This document shows, in pieces, positions 15,201 through 22,803 of a stretch of DNA of 23,905 nucleotides. Source of the stretch: an uncultured Oscillospiraceae bacterium (lineage in GTDB: Bacteria; Bacillota; Clostridia; Oscillospirales; Acutalibacteraceae); contig CATWUX010000017.1 in NCBI GenBank assembly GCA_958354085.1, forward strand, positions 1-23,905, in the 5' to 3' direction. Positions within the stretch are counted from its first letter, which is position 1, and every line of letters begins with the position of its first letter. Made by a program: the position numbers and the translations under genes. The notes below the pieces were generated by a model, which did no database searches, was not told the DNA's origin, and was given only the letters and a program-made list of their open reading frames with translations.

Positions 15201-16526
15201 TTAATCCTTATATTCGGCCATATATTCGCCGTGAGCCTCGATCAGCTCGTCGCACATCGCGATAATATCATCAATCGACAGCTCCGCCGCCGTGTGCGGT
15301 TCCAGCATCGCCGCACGATAAATATCCGCCTTTTTCTGCGTGACTGCCGCTTCGATGGTCATAAGCTGTACGTTGATATTGGTCATGTTCAGCGCCGCCA
15401 GCTGTACCGGCAGACGTCCCATATGACAGGGCGTGATGCCGGCGCCATCCACCAAGCACGGCACCTCCACGCAGGCGTCCGCCGGCAGATTGTCAATCAG
15501 CCCCGTATTCAGTACGTTGCCGCCGATCTTATACGGCGTGTTGGTGACGATCGCTTCCATGATATAGGACGCATATTCGTGGGAACGCTCATGGGTGATC
15601 TTGCCATCGTTCAGGATATTGTTTTTCTCCTCTTCCCAGCCCGCGATCTGGTTCACGCAGCGGCGCGGGTATTCATCCAGCGGGATATTGTAGCGCTCGA
15701 TCAGTTCCGGATAGCGGCTCTTAATGTACCACGGATTGTATTCGGCGTTGTGCTCGCTGGACTCGGTGCAATAATAACCGAGATGCCGGATATAGTCATA
15801 CCGCACCATATCCCCGTGCTTTTCGGCCGCGTTTTTCTCCGCAGCACGGCGGCGGATCTCCGGATACAGATCGTTGCCGTCCTTGTCGCGCAGCTCCAGC
15901 AGCCATGCCATATGGTTGATACCGGCGATACGCTCCACGCGTCCTTCGAGCTTATCCTCCATGCCCAGCCCGCGCAACAGGCCCTCGGAGCAAACCTGCA
16001 CGCTGTGGCACAAACCGACCGTTTTGATCTTCGTGTACCGCTGCATATAGCCGGTCAGCATCGCCATGGGGTTGGTATAGTTGAGGAACCACGCGTCGGG
16101 ACAAACCTCCTCCATATCGCGCGCGAAATCGCGCATAACCGGGATCGTGCGCAGTGCGCGCATGATGCCGCCGATGCCCAGCGTATCGGCAATCGTCTGC
16201 CGCAGTCCGTATTTCTTCGGCACCTCAAAATCAATGATCGTACAGGGGTCATAGAATCCTACCTGGATCGCGTTGACCACAAAATTCGCACCGCGCAGCG
16301 CTTCCTTGCGGTTTTCTACGCCGAGATAGGTCTTGATCGTCGCCCGCTGCTCGTTTATGTTTTTGTTGATTGCGTTCAGAATGATCGCGGATTCCTCCAG
16401 ACGCACCGCGTCAATGTCGTACAGCGCGATTTCCGCATCGCGCAGCGCCGGCGTGCACATACAGTCGCCCAACACATTCCGGGCAAACACCGTGCTGCCC
16501 GCGCCCATAAACGTAATTTTTACCAT
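15201..16526 (-). CDS. melA: Alpha-galactosidase, glycoside hydrolase family 4 (MelA type)
   Basis: 441-residue cytoplasmic enzyme that hydrolyses alpha-galactosides such as melibiose by the GH4 redox mechanism, needing NAD+ and Mn2+. The N-terminal Rossmann motif FMGAGSTVF (6-14) binds NAD, with YDID (36-39) after the second strand. VVNAIQVG (83-90), ADTLGIGGIMRALRTIP (113-129), FLNYTNPMAML (147-157), GLCHSVQ (171-177, Cys173 as metal ligand) and INHMAWLLE (203-211, His205) are all GH4 signatures; close similarity to MelA rather than AglA or cellobiose-6-phosphate types is judged by eye. The ATG at 16526 is followed directly by the NAD motif; earlier in-frame ATGs lack room for a ribosome binding site. 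It is divergent from an AraC regulator that probably controls it. Confidence 0.9.
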   Translation of the reverse strand: MVKITFMGAGSTVFARNVLGDCMCTPALRDAEIALYDIDAVRLEESAIILNAINKNINEQRATIKTYLGVENRKEALRGANFVVNAIQVGFYDPCTIIDFEVPKKYGLRQTIADTLGIGGIMRALRTIPVMRDFARDMEEVCPDAWFLNYTNPMAMLTGYMQRYTKIKTVGLCHSVQVCSEGLLRGLGMEDKLEGRVERIAGINHMAWLLELRDKDGNDLYPEIRRRAAEKNAAEKHGDMVRYDYIRHLGYYCTESSEHNAEYNPWYIKSRYPELIERYNIPLDEYPRRCVNQIAGWEEEKNNILNDGKITHERSHEYASYIMEAIVTNTPYKIGGNVLNTGLIDNLPADACVEVPCLVDGAGITPCHMGRLPVQLAALNMTNINVQLMTIEAAVTQKKADIYRAAMLEPHTAAELSIDDIIAMCDELIEAHGEYMAEYKD

Positions 16527-16597
16527 ACTTCTTTTCATCCCTTTCACTATGATTCGTGCCATAACGTACGACGTTTCCGCCATACTGATCTGTCTCC

Positions 16598-16626
16598 ATT
16601 ATAGCGCTGCACGCCAAAAAAACTAT
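16598..16626 (-). promoter_or_regulatory. melA promoter with weak -35
   Basis: Perfect TATAAT on the minus strand (16603-16598), with ATAGTT at the -35 position (16626-16621, 17-base spacer), a poor match to TTGACA. A perfect -10 with a poor -35 touching a direct repeat is the pattern of an activator-dependent promoter. Confidence 0.7.
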
Positions 16627-16658
16627 TTCTTTTTGTTTCACATCCTTGTCTTTATGTT
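16626..16658 (-). promoter_or_regulatory. Direct repeat likely bound by the divergent AraC regulator
   Basis: On the minus strand AACATAAAGACA (16658-16647) and AACAAAAAGAAA (16637-16626) match at 10 of 12 positions and their starts are 21 bases apart, two helical turns. The proximal copy abuts the melA -35 and the distal copy touches the -35 of the araC-type gene. AraC-family activators usually bind such direct repeats next to -35; here this is inferred. Confidence 0.6.
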
Positions 16659-16684
16659 GCATAATTTCAAAAATGTGCTACGAT
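16657..16684 (+). promoter_or_regulatory. Promoter of the AraC-type regulator gene
   Basis: TTGCAT (16657-16662), 16-base spacer, TACGAT (16679-16684) with TG one base before the -10. It leaves a leader of about 18 bases, just holding the AAGGAGG site, and overlaps the distal operator-like repeat, which would permit autoregulation. Confidence 0.45.
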
Positions 16685-16708
16685 AAGAAGAAAAGGAGGC
16701 GGTGGATT

Positions 16709-17536
16709 GTGTTTGAAGGAACCAACGAACTGGTAGCGGAAAACGACCCGCTGCGTATAGGAAACTCTCTGACGCTTTACCTGTGCGGCTGGGAAGAATG
16801 CGCGCCGGGGCACGCGTTCGGGCCGGCAATCCGGCCGCATTACCTGTTTCACTATATTTTGCGCGGAAAAGGTATTTTTCAAGCAGGCGGGCGGCAATAC
16901 GCTCTGCACGCCGGTCAGGGCTTTCTGATTTGTCCGCAGGAATCGACCTACTATGCGGCGGACGAAACCGAGCCATGGCAGTATTGCTGGTTCGGCTTTG
17001 ACGGATACGAGGCCGAAGCCATTCTCGCCCGCTGTGAACTGTCTGAGCAAAACCGTATTTTTCACGATGCCAGTGCCGGCGCGCTGGAACAGGCGCTGAT
17101 ACAGCTCGTCGAAACGTTTGACAGCCCCCATTATAACGACTATGCCGCGATCGGACAGCTGTATCTGGTCTTTTCGCATATGGCACGTCATGCGCATCCG
17201 CGGCCGCAGCCGGGCAAGGGATACGCCGATGCCGCGGCGGATTTTATCGGCAACAATTACAGCTACGATATCAAAATCGGCGATATTGCCCGCCACATCG
17301 GCATTGACCGCACCTATTTGTACAAAGCGTTCCTTCTGCGCTATCAGTGCTCGCCGCAGCAATATCTCATCCGCTATCGGCTGGATATGGCGTGCCGGCT
17401 GCTGGAAAGCACCGATGCCAGCATTACGGAAATTGCCTGCTCCTGCGGCTTCAGGGATACGCCCTCGTTCTATAAGCGATTCTGCCAGCGCTATGCGCAG
17501 CCGCCGGCGCAGTACCGTCGGAATTTCCGAACATAA
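16709..17536 (+). CDS. AraC family transcriptional regulator
   Basis: 275 residues. The N-terminal half is a cupin-like sugar-sensing domain (YLCGWEEC, HYLFHYILRGKGIF at about 45-58, GQGFLICPQ, WQYCWFGFDGYEA), and the C-terminal 100 residues carry two helix-turn-helix units: YDIKIGDIARHIGIDRTYLY, then the family signature running from SITEIACSCGF to PSFYKRFCQRY. The layout resembles MsmR/RafR activators of raffinose and melibiose genes. It probably activates the divergent melA; the intergenic region has a suitable direct repeat. The GTG start at 16709 is chosen because AAGGAGG lies nine bases before it; extensions upstream read through that site. A shared terminator follows the stop codon at once. 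Confidence 0.92.
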   Translation: MFEGTNELVAENDPLRIGNSLTLYLCGWEECAPGHAFGPAIRPHYLFHYILRGKGIFQAGGRQYALHAGQGFLICPQESTYYAADETEPWQYCWFGFDGYEAEAILARCELSEQNRIFHDASAGALEQALIQLVETFDSPHYNDYAAIGQLYLVFSHMARHAHPRPQPGKGYADAAADFIGNNYSYDIKIGDIARHIGIDRTYLYKAFLLRYQCSPQQYLIRYRLDMACRLLESTDASITEIACSCGFRDTPSFYKRFCQRYAQPPAQYRRNFRT

Positions 17537-17581
17537 AAAGGCGGTGACGGATGCGCCTCGGCACATCTGTCACCGCCTTTT
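17536..17581. terminator. Bidirectional terminator between the AraC gene and icd
   Basis: 18-base inverted repeat (17536-17553 with 17564-17581) with a single mismatched (G-T type) pair and a 10-base loop, flanked by A-runs on the left and T-runs on the right, so U-runs are made on both strands. Confidence 0.9.
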
Positions 17582-17584
17582 CTT

Positions 17585-18799
17585 TTACGCCAGCGCTTTT
17601 TCCAGCCGCTGGGCAATTTCATCCAGAAACTCCATGCTGTTGACGCCGCGTTTGTTCGGCAGCGTGGACAGCGACAACAAATCCTTGGTCATCACGCCGT
17701 CCTCGATCGTGCCGATCGTCGCCTGCTCCAGCTTATCGGCAAAAGCCGCCAGCTCCGGCAGCTTATCCAGCTCCGCACGCTTGCGCAGCGCGCCCGACCA
17801 TGCAAAAATGGTCGCAACCGAGTTGGTGGAGGTTTCCTCCCCCTTGAGGTGGCGGTAATAATGGCGCGTAACCGTGCCGTGCGCGGCCTCATACTCGTAT
17901 TTGCCGTCCGGCGACACCAGCACACTGGTCATCATGGCCAGCGAACCGAACGCGGTAGCCACCATGTCGCTCATCACGTCGCCGTCGTAGTTTTTGCACG
18001 CCCAAATAAACCCGCCCTCGGAGCGGATCACACGCGCGACCGCATCGTCAATCAGCGTGTAAAAATATTCGATACCCGCCTGCTCAAACGCCTCTTTAAA
18101 CTCGTTTTCATAGATCTCCGCAAAAATATCTTTAAAGCGGTGATCGTACACCTTGGAAATCGTATCCTTGGTGGAGAACCACAGATCCTGCTTGATCGAC
18201 AGGGCGTAATTGAAGCACGCGCGCGCAAAGCTGGCGATGGACGCGTCGGTATTGTGCATCCCCATCACCACGCCGCCGCCGGTGAAGTCATGGATCAGCT
18301 GACGCGTCTCATTGCCTTGCGCGTCCGTCACGACCAGCTCCGCTTTCGCGGCATTCTCCACGCGGATCTCGGTGTTCTTATAAATATCGCCATAGGCATG
18401 ACGCGCAAGCGTGATTGGTTTTTTCCACGTGGACACATTCGGCGTGATGCCCTTGACGATTACCGGCGCGCGGAACACGGTACCGTCCAGCATCGCGCGG
18501 ATCGTGCCGTTCGGGCTTTTCCACATCTGCTTGAGGTTATATTCCGATACACGCTGCACATTCGGCGTGATCGTGGCACATTTCACGCCGACGCCGTACT
18601 TTTTGATCGCATTGGCGGCGTCCACCGTCACCTGATCGTCGGTTTCGTCGCGGTGCGGCAGTCCCAGATCGTAATATTCACAATTGAGCTCCACAAACGG
18701 TGTGAGCAGCTTGTCTTTGATCGCCTGCCAGAGGATACGCGTCATTTCGTCGCCGTCCATCTCGACCAGCGGCGTGGTCATTTTGATTTTTTCCTTCAT
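17585..18799 (-). CDS. icd: NADP-dependent isocitrate dehydrogenase (eukaryotic-like, subfamily II)
   Basis: 404-residue cytoplasmic enzyme converting isocitrate to 2-oxoglutarate and CO2 with NADPH formation, supplying glutamate synthesis. The start PLVEMDGDEMTRILW (10-24), VGVKCATITP (70-79), KSPNGTIRAMLDGTVFRAPVI (93-113 region), the metal-binding stretch GGFIWACKNYDGDVMSDMVA and AAHGTVTRHY identify the homodimeric subfamily II form found in eukaryotes and many Clostridia and Bacteroides, not the E. coli type. The ATG at 18799 has a GGAG site nine bases before it; the in-frame stretch upstream overlaps the promoter. No citrate synthase or aconitase gene is adjacent, so it is a single-gene unit with its own promoter and terminator. 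Confidence 0.95.
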   Translation of the reverse strand: MKEKIKMTTPLVEMDGDEMTRILWQAIKDKLLTPFVELNCEYYDLGLPHRDETDDQVTVDAANAIKKYGVGVKCATITPNVQRVSEYNLKQMWKSPNGTIRAMLDGTVFRAPVIVKGITPNVSTWKKPITLARHAYGDIYKNTEIRVENAAKAELVVTDAQGNETRQLIHDFTGGGVVMGMHNTDASIASFARACFNYALSIKQDLWFSTKDTISKVYDHRFKDIFAEIYENEFKEAFEQAGIEYFYTLIDDAVARVIRSEGGFIWACKNYDGDVMSDMVATAFGSLAMMTSVLVSPDGKYEYEAAHGTVTRHYYRHLKGEETSTNSVATIFAWSGALRKRAELDKLPELAAFADKLEQATIGTIEDGVMTKDLLSLSTLPNKRGVNSMEFLDEIAQRLEKALA

Positions 18800-18837
18800 T
18801 TGGGATCTCCGTCCTTTCCACAGTACACAATGAAGAT

Positions 18838-18867
18838 AGTATACCACAGTTTCCGCGCGGCTGTAAA
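18838..18867 (-). promoter_or_regulatory. icd promoter
   Basis: On the minus strand TTTACA (18867-18862), 18-base spacer, TATACT (18843-18838) with TG before the -10 box. It lies about 40 bases before the icd start. Confidence 0.75.
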
Positions 18868-18927
18868 GGGGCAGCTTACGCCTGCTCTTTGCCGAGAGGT
18901 CGAATCCGGCAAAATTTGCGCGTCTAT

Positions 18928-18959
18928 AAAAAAGTCAGCGGTTTAGCAAAACCGCTGAC
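18928..18959 (-). terminator. Terminator of the E2-like acyltransferase gene
   Basis: Perfect 11-base inverted repeat (18934-18944 with 18949-18959, loop AGCA), followed on the minus strand by T6 (18933-18928). It lies about 30 bases after the gene and stops transcription before the icd promoter. Confidence 0.9.
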
Positions 18960-18988
18960 AAGAGTTCGAGAATAGTTTTCCAAAAGCA

Positions 18989-19885
18989 TCAGCCGATCCA
19001 GGTGTCCTCCGGCAGCTCCTCCGGCGGGGTTTCCAGCAGCTCCGGATGCTTGAGCAGGCGCTTGAGCGAACGGATCGATTCCGCATAATAGTAGCCGTCA
19101 CAGATGCGCTCGTCCACCGTGAAACGGATGCGGATAATACGCCGTTCTTCTACCGTGCCGTCCGGCAGCCGGAACAGCTGTGTTTCTTTTTTGCCGATCG
19201 CCATGAAGATGGAGGTCGTACCGAAATCGTAAATATGGTGATACACAGGGCCGATACCGATCGAGCCGACGTCGGTTATGAAGATGGAGGTATGAAACGG
19301 GCTGAGACGATTGAGCGCTTTGGGCATCAGTCCCACACGATCCAACAGATCAAACGTATTGATGACCCAGCGGATCAGCCATGCCGGGCAATAGTTCAGC
19401 AGCCGCGCCATCAGATCGGTATCGTTTTCGACCGAATGGTCTTTGACCTCCTCTGTGATCGCGCGATTGATCTTTTCATAAACGTCGTAAACCGTATCCG
19501 TTCCGCTGAATTCCGGTTTAATTACCGTTTCTTCCGCGTCCCGGCTCATCCCGCGTTTCACCGACATGGAGACGGTGAGCATATTGCGGGCATAGGTCTT
19601 GCCGCCGATCACAAAGCGGTTCAGCCACGGGCGCAGGGTGATCATGCGTACCGCACCGGCGATGAACAGATGAAAGGTAGAAAAACTGGCGAGTCCTTCT
19701 TCTTTCCGCTTGCGGCGGACGTACCGTTCCAGTTCGTCGATTTCGATAACGTCGTCAAAAAAGACCATGCTGTCTGACCGGCGCTTCATGATGTGCGGAA
19801 TCACACTGAAAAAAGCCGAGGTACCGCGCAGACGCTTACCATCATACCGATCGCCAAGCTGCCGCTTCCGGATGTTTTTTCCCAT
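18989..19885 (-). CDS. 2-oxoacid dehydrogenase E2-like acyltransferase, without lipoyl domain and without the catalytic His
   Basis: 298 residues resembling the catalytic domain of E2 acyltransferases and chloramphenicol acetyltransferase. There is no N-terminal lipoyl or E1/E3-binding domain, and no E1 or E3 gene nearby. Recognisable blocks are FSTFHLFIAGAVRMITLRP (68-86), a VSMSVKRG strand (105-112), FITDVGSIGIGPVYHHIYDFGTTSIFMAIG (202-231) and the terminal VDERICDGYYYAESI (257-271). In active enzymes this last motif is DHR-x-x-DG with His as the general base; here Glu259 takes its place although Asp263-Gly264 remain. I believe stand-alone clostridial relatives share this DER form, so it looks like a family trait. 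Acyl transfer by the usual mechanism is doubtful and the substrate is unknown. The ATG at 19885 follows GGGGGAGG at a short four-base distance. Confidence 0.8.
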   Translation of the reverse strand: MGKNIRKRQLGDRYDGKRLRGTSAFFSVIPHIMKRRSDSMVFFDDVIEIDELERYVRRKRKEEGLASFSTFHLFIAGAVRMITLRPWLNRFVIGGKTYARNMLTVSMSVKRGMSRDAEETVIKPEFSGTDTVYDVYEKINRAITEEVKDHSVENDTDLMARLLNYCPAWLIRWVINTFDLLDRVGLMPKALNRLSPFHTSIFITDVGSIGIGPVYHHIYDFGTTSIFMAIGKKETQLFRLPDGTVEERRIIRIRFTVDERICDGYYYAESIRSLKRLLKHPELLETPPEELPEDTWIG

Positions 19886-19908
19886 GCATCCTCCCCCTTA
19901 TCCATTGC

Positions 19909-19936
19909 TCAGCGGAATGTGCCGCATTTCCGCTGA
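19909..19936 (-). promoter_or_regulatory. Hairpin at the 5' end of the E2-like gene transcript
   Basis: TCAGCGGAA (19909-19917) and TTCCGCTGA (19928-19936) form a perfect 9-base stem that can extend by ATG/CAT with one bulge. It starts within a few bases of the predicted transcription start and ends about 15 bases before the ribosome binding site. It has no U-run; 5' stabilisation or an operator are both possible. Confidence 0.5.
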
Positions 19937-19945
19937 CATAGCTTC

Positions 19946-19974
19946 AGTATAGCGCAATTTGTGCGCACGCGCAA
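19946..19974 (-). promoter_or_regulatory. Promoter of the E2-like acyltransferase gene
   Basis: On the minus strand TTGCGC (19974-19969), 17-base spacer, TATACT (19951-19946). Confidence 0.7.
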
Positions 19975-20080
19975 GCCCTATACGAAAAAAGGATAGGACG
20001 GCATTTTCCCCAAGGACGCGGATAAAAGACAAAACGCTCCGGCTTTATCGTTTCTTAAGAAAAATTCACAAAATATCTGT
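19975..20080. other. Divergent intergenic stretch between E2-like gene and oppA-like gene
   Basis: The gap between the two start codons is 304 bases. It holds two diverging promoters (19946-19974 and 20081-20109) and one leader hairpin on each side. In the remaining central 106 bases I see no gene, repeat or clear operator. Confidence 0.5.
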
Positions 20081-20109
20081 TAGACAAAGCAGGGCAGATT
20101 TGCTATACT
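20081..20109 (+). promoter_or_regulatory. Promoter of the oppA-like gene
   Basis: TAGACA (20081-20086), 17-base spacer, TATACT (20104-20109) with TG one base before the -10 box. Strong match, about 80 bases before the start codon. Confidence 0.82.
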
Positions 20110-20138
20110 GTTTTTGTTATGTGCAACTGTGCGCGGGG

Positions 20139-20173
20139 TTTCGGCCGCCGGCGGTCGAAAAGCCAGTTTTTTT
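20139..20173 (+). promoter_or_regulatory. Leader hairpin and U-run before the oppA-like gene
   Basis: TTTCGGCCG (20139-20147) and CGGTCGAAA (20152-20160) form a 9-base stem (one G-U pair in RNA) with loop CCGG. T7 at 20167-20173 follows after six bases, further than in a normal intrinsic terminator. Weak attenuation is possible; the distance argues against efficient termination. Confidence 0.35.
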
Positions 20174-20189
20174 GAAAGGGTGAGGCGCG

Positions 20190-21818
20190 TTGCCTTTTTC
20201 AGCGATCAATAAAGCCGGGAAGCGCCGAGCTTTCGCCGTATTGAGCGTTCTGGTATTGCTGCTGGCCATGGCGGGCTGTCGGCGGGATTCCCCGCTCGGG
20301 AAGGGGTTCCGCTTTCCGTTGAATGCGGAGCCGCGGCAGCTGGACCCGCAGGTGTCCACCGATACCGCATCGATTACGGTGATTATGGCGTTGTTTGAAG
20401 GGCTGACACAGCTGGATAAGGAGGGACGGGCCATTCCCGCGGCAGCGGATTGGGTGGTATCGGAAGATGGGAAAACCTATACGTTTTCGCTGCGGGAAAA
20501 CGTATGGAACAACGGCGAGCCGGTGACAGCGGATGATTTTGTGTTCGGCATGCAGCGGGCAGTTTCGCCTTCGACACGGTCGAGTCTGGCGGCGCAGCTG
20601 TTCGGCATTGAAAACGCGCGCGCGATCAATGCCGGTTCGCAGGCGGTGGAAACGCTTGGCGTGCAGGCGGTGGACAGCCGCACGCTCGTAATTCGTCTGA
20701 CGGAGGCGGACGACCGCTTTCCGGAAAAGTTGGCGTCCACGCCGTTTATGCCCTGCAATCGTGCTTTCTTTGAACAGACGAACGGACAGTATGGGTTGGA
20801 AAAAAAGTTTGTACTGACCAACGGCGCTTTTTTTGTGGATTCCTGGGCGCACGGCGATTCGCTGCGGCTGGAAAAGCACACCGGCTATCACGACGCGGAT
20901 AACGTATACCCGGCGGCGGTTCGCTACCGCATTTCCTCGCCGAAAACCGGCTTGGACGCGCTGCTCTCCGGCGATCTCGATGCAACGCTGCTTTCGGCAG
21001 ATCAGCTTGAGCCGGCCAAGGCGGCGGGGGTGCAGCTGGTGCCGCTGAGCGATACGATCCAGTATTTGTGGATGAATAATACACAGGCGGCGTTGTCCAC
21101 ACCCGCGCTGCGCCGCGCCCTGCGCGACAGTGTGGAATGGGAACGGCTGTATGCGCAGCTGGATTCTTTGCACAGCGCGCCTGCCAAAGGGTTTGTCCCG
21201 CCCGCATCGGTGCTTTCCGGCGGTGAAAAATACCGCAACGAAAGCAATGCGCGTGTGCCGGTTTCCAAAGGGCGGGAAATGCTGACCGCTTTGAACGCCG
21301 CGCTGCGGGAGGCCGGTTTGACCGAAATGCCGCAGCTGACGCTGCTGTGCCCGGAGGACAGTTATCATCAGAATCTGGCGCAGTTCATCGTACAGTCGTG
21401 GCAAAAAAACCTGTCGGTCTATTTCCGTATCGAAACGCTGCCGCAGGAAGAGTTGGATGCCCGTGTGCAGGCGGGAAATTACGAGCTGGCCATCGCTTCC
21501 TGTACGCCGCCGGATACCACGGCGCTGGAGGCGCTGATGATGTTCAGCGACCGCGCGCTGACCGCCAATCCGGCCGGGTACGCCAGCAAGACATACAATG
21601 CGTTGGCGGCGGACGCGGCGGGCGGTACGCATACGCGCGCGCAGTTGGATGCGATGGAGGAGCAGCTGTGGCAGGATTGCCCGGCGGTTCCGCTGAGCTT
21701 TCAGACGCGATACTACGGCGTAACGCCTGAAGTCAGCGGATTGTATATCCGTGCCTTCAACGGCGGTGCTTTCGGCGCGCCGATTGATTTCCGGCATGCC
21801 GGAAAAGAAGAGGATTAA
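20190..21818 (+). CDS. Peptide ABC transporter substrate-binding lipoprotein (OppA/SBP_bac_5 family)
   Basis: 542-residue extracellular lipoprotein that binds oligopeptides for import. The N-terminus has KRR, a hydrophobic stretch and the lipobox AMAGC with Cys30 as the lipid-bearing residue. The mature protein starts with the typical EPRQLDPQ motif (47-54), then FEGLTQLD (69-76), TYTFSLRENVWNNGEPVTADDFVFG and a late G-x-Y-E-L-A-I-A segment of the OppA fold. The start is TTG at 20190, with AAAGGG and GAGG upstream; the next in-frame ATG falls inside the lipobox. No oppBCDF permease or ATPase genes are adjacent, so it is an orphan binding protein that must dock on a transporter elsewhere or serve as a peptide sensor. 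Own promoter; a stem-loop follows the stop codon. Confidence 0.9.
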   Translation: MPFSAINKAGKRRAFAVLSVLVLLLAMAGCRRDSPLGKGFRFPLNAEPRQLDPQVSTDTASITVIMALFEGLTQLDKEGRAIPAAADWVVSEDGKTYTFSLRENVWNNGEPVTADDFVFGMQRAVSPSTRSSLAAQLFGIENARAINAGSQAVETLGVQAVDSRTLVIRLTEADDRFPEKLASTPFMPCNRAFFEQTNGQYGLEKKFVLTNGAFFVDSWAHGDSLRLEKHTGYHDADNVYPAAVRYRISSPKTGLDALLSGDLDATLLSADQLEPAKAAGVQLVPLSDTIQYLWMNNTQAALSTPALRRALRDSVEWERLYAQLDSLHSAPAKGFVPPASVLSGGEKYRNESNARVPVSKGREMLTALNAALREAGLTEMPQLTLLCPEDSYHQNLAQFIVQSWQKNLSVYFRIETLPQEELDARVQAGNYELAIASCTPPDTTALEALMMFSDRALTANPAGYASKTYNALAADAAGGTHTRAQLDAMEEQLWQDCPAVPLSFQTRYYGVTPEVSGLYIRAFNGGAFGAPIDFRHAGKEED

Positions 21819-21819
21819 G

Positions 21820-21855
21820 AGGAAAGAGGATCGGTATGCCCCGATCCTCTTTCCT
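21820..21855. terminator. Stem-loop between the convergent oppA-like and 79-residue genes
   Basis: Perfect 15-base inverted repeat (21820-21834 with 21841-21855, 6-base loop) just after the oppA-like stop codon. U-runs are poor on both sides, so it may work as a strong-stem terminator or as mRNA 3' end protection. Confidence 0.65.
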
Positions 21856-21864
21856 TTGCTTCGG

Positions 21865-22104
21865 TCAATCCAAATAGTCGCCGACATCGTTCTGGTTATA
21901 CTGCTTTTTGATTTTGATGATCACAGAACCGTCTGCCTGCTTGGCCTCGTCGATGATTTTAAATTTTGTTTTGCTTTTTTCAAGCGAGGCCTTGTAATGC
22001 GCTACTTCGGCATCCACCATGCTGACCGCGTAACTATGTTCAACGTCGTCTTTGAGCATAAAATGCAGCGTTTGGCATATGCAAGCCGCTTTGACTCTTT
22101 TCAT
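21865..22104 (-). CDS. Conserved hypothetical protein, 79 residues
   Basis: Small soluble protein, rich in Lys and Glu/Asp, starting MKRVKAACICQTLHFMLK and ending in I-K-K-Q-Y-N-Q-N-D-V-G-D-Y-L-D. The layout is an N-terminal helical half with two cysteines (residues 8 and 10) and a C-terminal strand pair (KFKIIDEAKQADGSVIIKIK). I believe similar small proteins occur in other gut Clostridia, but know no function. GGAGG (AAGGAGGTGGGAAT) sets the ATG at 22104. It is downstream of the CarD-like gene in the same direction with a 104-base gap that shows no promoter, so co-transcription is likely. Confidence 0.78.
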   Translation of the reverse strand: MKRVKAACICQTLHFMLKDDVEHSYAVSMVDAEVAHYKASLEKSKTKFKIIDEAKQADGSVIIKIKKQYNQNDVGDYLD

Positions 22105-22208
22105 ATTCCCACCTCCTTGTCCGACGGTTATGCTTATAGATTGGCATAACGCCAAAATTACATGGTTTCCGCTATATGTCGGGCAATAAATGCCTCCATA
22201 CAGGCCGT

Positions 22209-22739
22209 TCATGCTTCCTCGGAACAGATGCCCAGCTTTTCCTGTATGTAATGGTTGACCTTTTCCGCCGGTATTTGCAGCGAGAAAGCAAACTCCTCGC
22301 TGACTAACCTTTCCGTTGTTTTCAGAATGTTTTCGTCCGAAAACGGCAGTTTCTTTCCGGCGGAGGCCCGTTCCTGCTTCTTGAGATAAATGCTGCCGAC
22401 CAGCAAGAGCAGCTCCTGCTGGTTTCCGGCGGAAAGGATCTTATGAAAATAGTCGGAACGGGCGTTTTTGTCCTCAATCCAGACCATTTTTCGATCTTTT
22501 ATATCCAGCAGCAAGCGATCAATTTCCGCTTTCGTCAGAACGTACCGCATTTTGGATACAAGGGCCTCGTTGTCGCATGGAATGTAAAGCGTAGAATGCG
22601 GGTTGGAGAGCGGCCGAAGAACATAATAAAGCCGGTCGTTACCCGGATTAGGCAAGGAAAGCGTGCGGATATCGTCAATAACACATATGCCGGTTCCGGC
22701 ATACACGACATATTCCTCTTTGTGAAAAGTCTGGCACAT
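22209..22739 (-). CDS. CarD family transcriptional regulator
   Basis: 176 residues. The N-terminal domain (about 7-60) has the CarD/TRCF RNA-polymerase-interacting pattern: YVVYAGTGICVIDDI (10-24), YYVLRPL (38-44), and TLYIPCDN (50-57). The rest is a helical DNA-binding-type domain (MRYVLTKAEIDRLLLDI at 64-80, then QQELLLLVGSIYLKKQERASAG). CarD proteins bind the RNA polymerase beta subunit and stabilise open promoter complexes; in Clostridia several paralogues occur. The loop region that contacts DNA is not strongly conserved here, so promoter specificity is unknown. GGGAGG lies seven bases before the ATG at 22739. It has a strong promoter and a leader hairpin, and probably shares its transcript with the 79-residue gene. 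Confidence 0.85.
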   Translation of the reverse strand: MCQTFHKEEYVVYAGTGICVIDDIRTLSLPNPGNDRLYYVLRPLSNPHSTLYIPCDNEALVSKMRYVLTKAEIDRLLLDIKDRKMVWIEDKNARSDYFHKILSAGNQQELLLLVGSIYLKKQERASAGKKLPFSDENILKTTERLVSEEFAFSLQIPAEKVNHYIQEKLGICSEEA

Positions 22740-22803
22740 GCGGATTCCTCCCGTCCTTTCTTCGGCAATTCGATATGGCGGCCAAATGAAAAGGCGCGTA
22801 ACA

